DNA of 64,000 bases from Flavobacterium sp. N1736 (GTDB lineage: Bacteria; Bacteroidota; Bacteroidia; Flavobacteriales; Flavobacteriaceae): the NCBI RefSeq assembly GCF_025947065.1, contig NZ_CP109994.1, positions 3,472,001 to 3,536,000 on the forward strand, read 5' to 3'. Position 1 is the stretch's first letter. Every line of letters starts with the position of its first letter. The notes beneath the pieces are model-generated. The model was not told the DNA's origin, made no database searches, and saw only the letters and a list, made by a program, of their open reading frames with translations. Positions 61,375-64,000 of this stretch are shown here, in pieces. A program made the translations under genes and the position numbers.

Positions 61375-62238
61375 ATGGATACAAAAGAGCTTTTAAAAAA
61401 AGTACGGAAAATAGAAATCAAAACCAAAAGACTGAGCAATCATATCTTTTCGGGAGAGTACCATTCTTCATTTAAAGGACGCGGGATGACTTTTAGCGAA
61501 GTGCGTCAATACCAATATGGCGATGATATTCGTAACATCGATTGGAATGTAACCGCACGTTATAACGAAGCCCACGTAAAAGTTTTTGAAGAAGAACGCG
61601 AATTAACCATGATGTTAATGGTGGATATTTCGGGCTCTGAAGGTTTTGGTTCAAAAAGTCAGTTTAAAAAAGACATCGTCACCGAAATTGCGGCAACGAT
61701 GGCTTTTTCAGCTACACAAAATAATGATAAGATTGGTTTGATATTATTTTCTGATAATGTTGAATTGTATATTCCACCAAAAAAAGGGCGTTCGCATGTT
61801 TTAAGAATCATTCGTGAATTGATCGAATTTGAACCAAAAAGCAATAAAACAGATCTTGCAGCTGCCTTAAAATTTCTATCAGGAACTCAAAAAAAGAAAG
61901 CGATCGTTTTTGTTATTTCCGATTTCATGTCTGAAAATTACGAGCAGACTTTAAAAATTGCTTCTAAAAAACACGACATTACAGGTGTTCGGGTTTATGA
62001 CATTCGTGAAGAAAAAATCCCAAATTTAGGAATGGTCAATATGCTGGATGCCGAAACAGGAAAAATTCAGCTGGTAAATACGGGTTCAAAAACAGTGCGA
62101 ATGAATTACGAAAAACATTATCAGGAAAGAGTCAATTATTTCAAAGATATTTTTAGTAAATCTGGCGCCGGAGTTGTAAACACAAGAGTCGACGAAAATT
62201 ACGTAACTAAGTTATTGGGATATTTCAAGTCAAGATAA
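61375..62238 (+). CDS. DUF58 domain protein (Bat operon)
   Basis: 287 residues. FSEVRQYQYGDDIRNIDWNVTARYNEAHVK is paraphrased by its key parts FSEVRQYQYGDD and RNIDWNVTARY, the DUF58 signature. A VWA-like segment with the MIDAS-like DISGSEG follows, and LKKVRKIEIKTKRLSNHIFS opens the protein. It has no membrane helices, as in the short Bacteroidota form. It is expected to work with MoxR and the VWA proteins BatA/BatB on the membrane. Confidence 0.93.
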   Translation: MDTKELLKKVRKIEIKTKRLSNHIFSGEYHSSFKGRGMTFSEVRQYQYGDDIRNIDWNVTARYNEAHVKVFEEERELTMMLMVDISGSEGFGSKSQFKKDIVTEIAATMAFSATQNNDKIGLILFSDNVELYIPPKKGRSHVLRIIRELIEFEPKSNKTDLAAALKFLSGTQKKKAIVFVISDFMSENYEQTLKIASKKHDITGVRVYDIREEKIPNLGMVNMLDAETGKIQLVNTGSKTVRMNYEKHYQERVNYFKDIFSKSGAGVVNTRVDENYVTKLLGYFKSR

Positions 62239-62320
62239 AGTACAATTTTAGATTGCAGATTTTAGATTTTAGATTTTTTGAAATTGAATAATTTATATTT
62301 CTGCATTACACACAAATAAA

Positions 62321-62338
62321 AATCTGCTTAAATCTGCG
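62321..62338. repeat. Fragment of the AATCTGC repeat family
   Basis: AATCTGCTTAAATCTGCG differs by one inserted base from the inner arm of the element at 59036-59052. It lies in the 161-base gap upstream of the last gene. Confidence 0.45.
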
Positions 62339-62399
62339 TCATCCGCGTTTCAATTTAAGCATTCGTTTTAGAATAAAATCTGAAATCAAAAAAATCATA

Positions 62400-64000
62400 A
62401 TGAAATTAAAGTTTTACATATTTTTATTTTTACTTTCCTCCGCTATTTTTGCCCAGCAAAAACAAGTAGAGACGAGCATTGATACTACAAGAAATAAAAT
62501 TGGAACCGAATTTAAGTTAACACTTAAAACGGTAGTAAGTTCAAAATCGAAAGTTGTTTTTCCTAAACTAAAAAATATTGGTCCGCTTGAAGTTATCGAG
62601 TCATATCCAATAGACACAGTAAAGAAAAATGATACGTATGAACTTATTAAAAAATATGGTTTAACACAATTTGATTCAGGAAAATATACAATTCCGAGCA
62701 TTAAGATTCTAATTGACAAAAAACCTTTCTTATCAGATTCTATTCGTGTTGAAGTTGCCAATATAAAAGTAGACACTTTACAGCAAAAAATGTACGATAT
62801 TAAAGATATTACAACTGTTGACAGTGGTATTGGCGATTGGTGGATTTATGTTTTAATTGTACTTGTTATTATTGCAATTGGCGCTTTTGTATATTGGTTT
62901 GTAAAAAAACGTCAGCAGAAAAAAATTGAAGAAGAAGTTTATAAAACACCTATTGAAAAAGCAACAAGCTTATTAAACAACTTAGAGCAAAAAGAACTTG
63001 TTCAAAAAGGTGAAATAAAGGAATATTATAGTGAATTAACGGATATTGCCCGAAATTATATTGAAGAAGCAATTCATATTCCGGCAATGGAAAGCACAAC
63101 TTCTGAATTGATTCAGGCAATACGATTGGCTTCTACAAAAAAGAAGATGACTTTAACTCCAGAAACCGTTGAGAATTTAGAACGCGTTTTACGTCAGGCC
63201 GATTTAGTGAAATTCGCAAAATCTAAACCGCTTGATTTTGAAATTACCGATGATAGAAATAAAATTCAGAAAGTAATTTTAACGCTGGATAATGCAATTC
63301 CAACAGAAGTTCCTGCCGAAGAAGAAGATCAGTTATTGAATGAAGCACAAAGACAAAAACAAATTAAACAGCAATTACTGAAAAAACGCAACAAACGTAT
63401 TGCAATTGCTGTTGGAACCGTTGTTTTTTTACTGGCTGCAACCACAACTTTTTTTATTGTTACCAAAGGTTTCAACTACGTAAAAGATAATGTTATCGGA
63501 CATCCAACCAAAGAATTATTGGAAGGTGAATGGGTAAAAAGTGAATACGGAAATCCGGGTGTTTTAATTGAAACTCCAAAGGTCTTAAAACGTATGGATG
63601 CTCAAAAAGTACTTCCGAAAGAAGCAATGGCGCTAATTAAAGAAATGCAGATTTTTACCTACGGAAGCATAATTGACAATTTTTACATTACCGTTTCGAC
63701 AAGCAAATTCAAAAATCCGGTAGATCTTGATTTAGCGAAAACTTTAGAAGGAAACTTAAAAATTATTGAAGCTCAGGGCGGACAAAATATCATTGTAAAA
63801 CAAGAAGATTTTCAAACCAATGAAGGGGTTCAGGGATTAAAAGGATACGGAACAATGTCTATTTTAAATCCGGTTGATAAAACCAGCACTAAAGCATATT
63901 ATGAAATTTTATTATTCAAACAAGATCAGGGATTACAACAAATTATGATTTTGCATGAAGAAGGCGACACATACGGAAATGATATTGCAACCCGAATTTT
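62400..64000 (+). CDS. Two-TM Bat-operon protein (3' end outside window)
   Basis: The frame is open from the ATG at 62400 to the window edge, about 533 codons. A signal peptide (MKLKFYIFLFLLSSAIFA-QQ) precedes a periplasmic beta domain (GTEFKLTLKTVVSSKSKVVF) resembling BatD-like domains. A first membrane helix follows (WWIYVLIVLVIIAIGAFVYW), then a cytoplasmic charged stretch (KKRQQKKIEEEVYKTPIEKA). A second helix (IAIAVGTVVFLLAATTTFFI) is followed by a soluble domain. Its place after moxR and DUF58 matches the DUF4381-type member of the Bat aerotolerance operon. The truncated end prevents a full assignment. Confidence 0.82.
   Translation, partial: MKLKFYIFLFLLSSAIFAQQKQVETSIDTTRNKIGTEFKLTLKTVVSSKSKVVFPKLKNIGPLEVIESYPIDTVKKNDTYELIKKYGLTQFDSGKYTIPSIKILIDKKPFLSDSIRVEVANIKVDTLQQKMYDIKDITTVDSGIGDWWIYVLIVLVIIAIGAFVYWFVKKRQQKKIEEEVYKTPIEKATSLLNNLEQKELVQKGEIKEYYSELTDIARNYIEEAIHIPAMESTTSELIQAIRLASTKKKMTLTPETVENLERVLRQADLVKFAKSKPLDFEITDDRNKIQKVILTLDNAIPTEVPAEEEDQLLNEAQRQKQIKQQLLKKRNKRIAIAVGTVVFLLAATTTFFIVTKGFNYVKDNVIGHPTKELLEGEWVKSEYGNPGVLIETPKVLKRMDAQKVLPKEAMALIKEMQIFTYGSIIDNFYITVSTSKFKNPVDLDLAKTLEGNLKIIEAQGGQNIIVKQEDFQTNEGVQGLKGYGTMSILNPVDKTSTKAYYEILLFKQDQGLQQIMILHEEGDTYGNDIATRI

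Noticed and set aside
62414..62776. 120-codon minus-strand frame at the end of the window
   Set aside because: Antisense to the Bat-operon gene, which has a signal peptide, membrane helices and operon context.

Overview
ORGANISM. The window reads as a chromosomal segment of a free-living Flavobacteriaceae bacterium, most likely Flavobacterium. The evidence is an AT-rich sequence with compact intergenic gaps, Bacteroidota-type promoters (TAnnTTTG at -7) upstream of many genes, a SusC/SusD pair, a type-B succinate dehydrogenase in sdhC-sdhA-sdhB order, a mevalonate-pathway HMG-CoA synthase, a PorZ-like type IX secretion protein next to recO, an OmpA protein with calcium-binding TSP3 repeats, and the start of a Bat aerotolerance operon. 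I saw no rRNA, tRNA, CRISPR array, prophage or transposase gene. LAYOUT. 1-3.5 kb: a truncated lipoprotein gene of unknown function, an Ig-like lipoprotein and an omega-amidase-type nitrilase. 3.6-17.9 kb: a catabolic locus with susC-susD, a GntP-type permease, RidA, a KDG-kinase-like PfkB kinase, KDPG aldolase, a D-threonine-aldolase-fold PLP enzyme, an M19 dipeptidase-family hydrolase, a convergent DeoR regulator and a divergent GH20 beta-N-acetylhexosaminidase with a PA14 domain. 18-21.5 kb: sdhCAB. 21.8-27.5 kb: mvaS, an unknown secreted protein, a PepP aminopeptidase and two alpha/beta hydrolases. 27.5-40 kb: AddB- and AddA-like recombination proteins separated by ompA and kbl, plus lspA; the block is flanked by two mirror-image modules, each a pair of roadblock/LC7-type genes with a divergent small-protein gene. 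40-55 kb: a DksA-like gene, ileS, two cell-envelope proteins, recO, porZ, gdhA, a THC0290_0291-type protein and metB. 55-60 kb: an accessory-looking patch (DUF3298-type lipoprotein, DUF6932-type nucleotidyltransferase-like gene with a helical partner, AlbA_2 protein), then an SDR and an aldo/keto reductase. 60.2-64 kb: moxR, a DUF58 gene and a truncated two-TM protein, the front of the Bat operon. HOW THE GENES WORK TOGETHER. The 3.6-17.9 kb locus is the most coherent system. Kinase plus KDPG aldolase form the lower part of a 2-keto-3-deoxygluconate route. A GntP permease, RidA and a PLP enzyme of the D-serine-dehydratase/D-threonine-aldolase class suggest that the compound feeding it is an amino aldonic acid such as D-glucosaminate. 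With a secreted hexosaminidase and SusCD, the locus could use C1-oxidised chitin ends (N-acetylglucosaminate). This is inference. A 15-bp operator-like motif, TGCAAAAAAWATGCA, occurs twice before susC and once before the hexosaminidase gene, each time just upstream of a TAnnTTTG element. It links the two transcription units and nominates the DeoR protein as their regulator. REPEATS. The intergenic DNA carries several dispersed palindromic families. Two roughly 142-bp elements with 21-22-bp terminal inverted repeats lie in opposite orientation on either side of gntP-ridA, and one of them sits inside a second repeat family.
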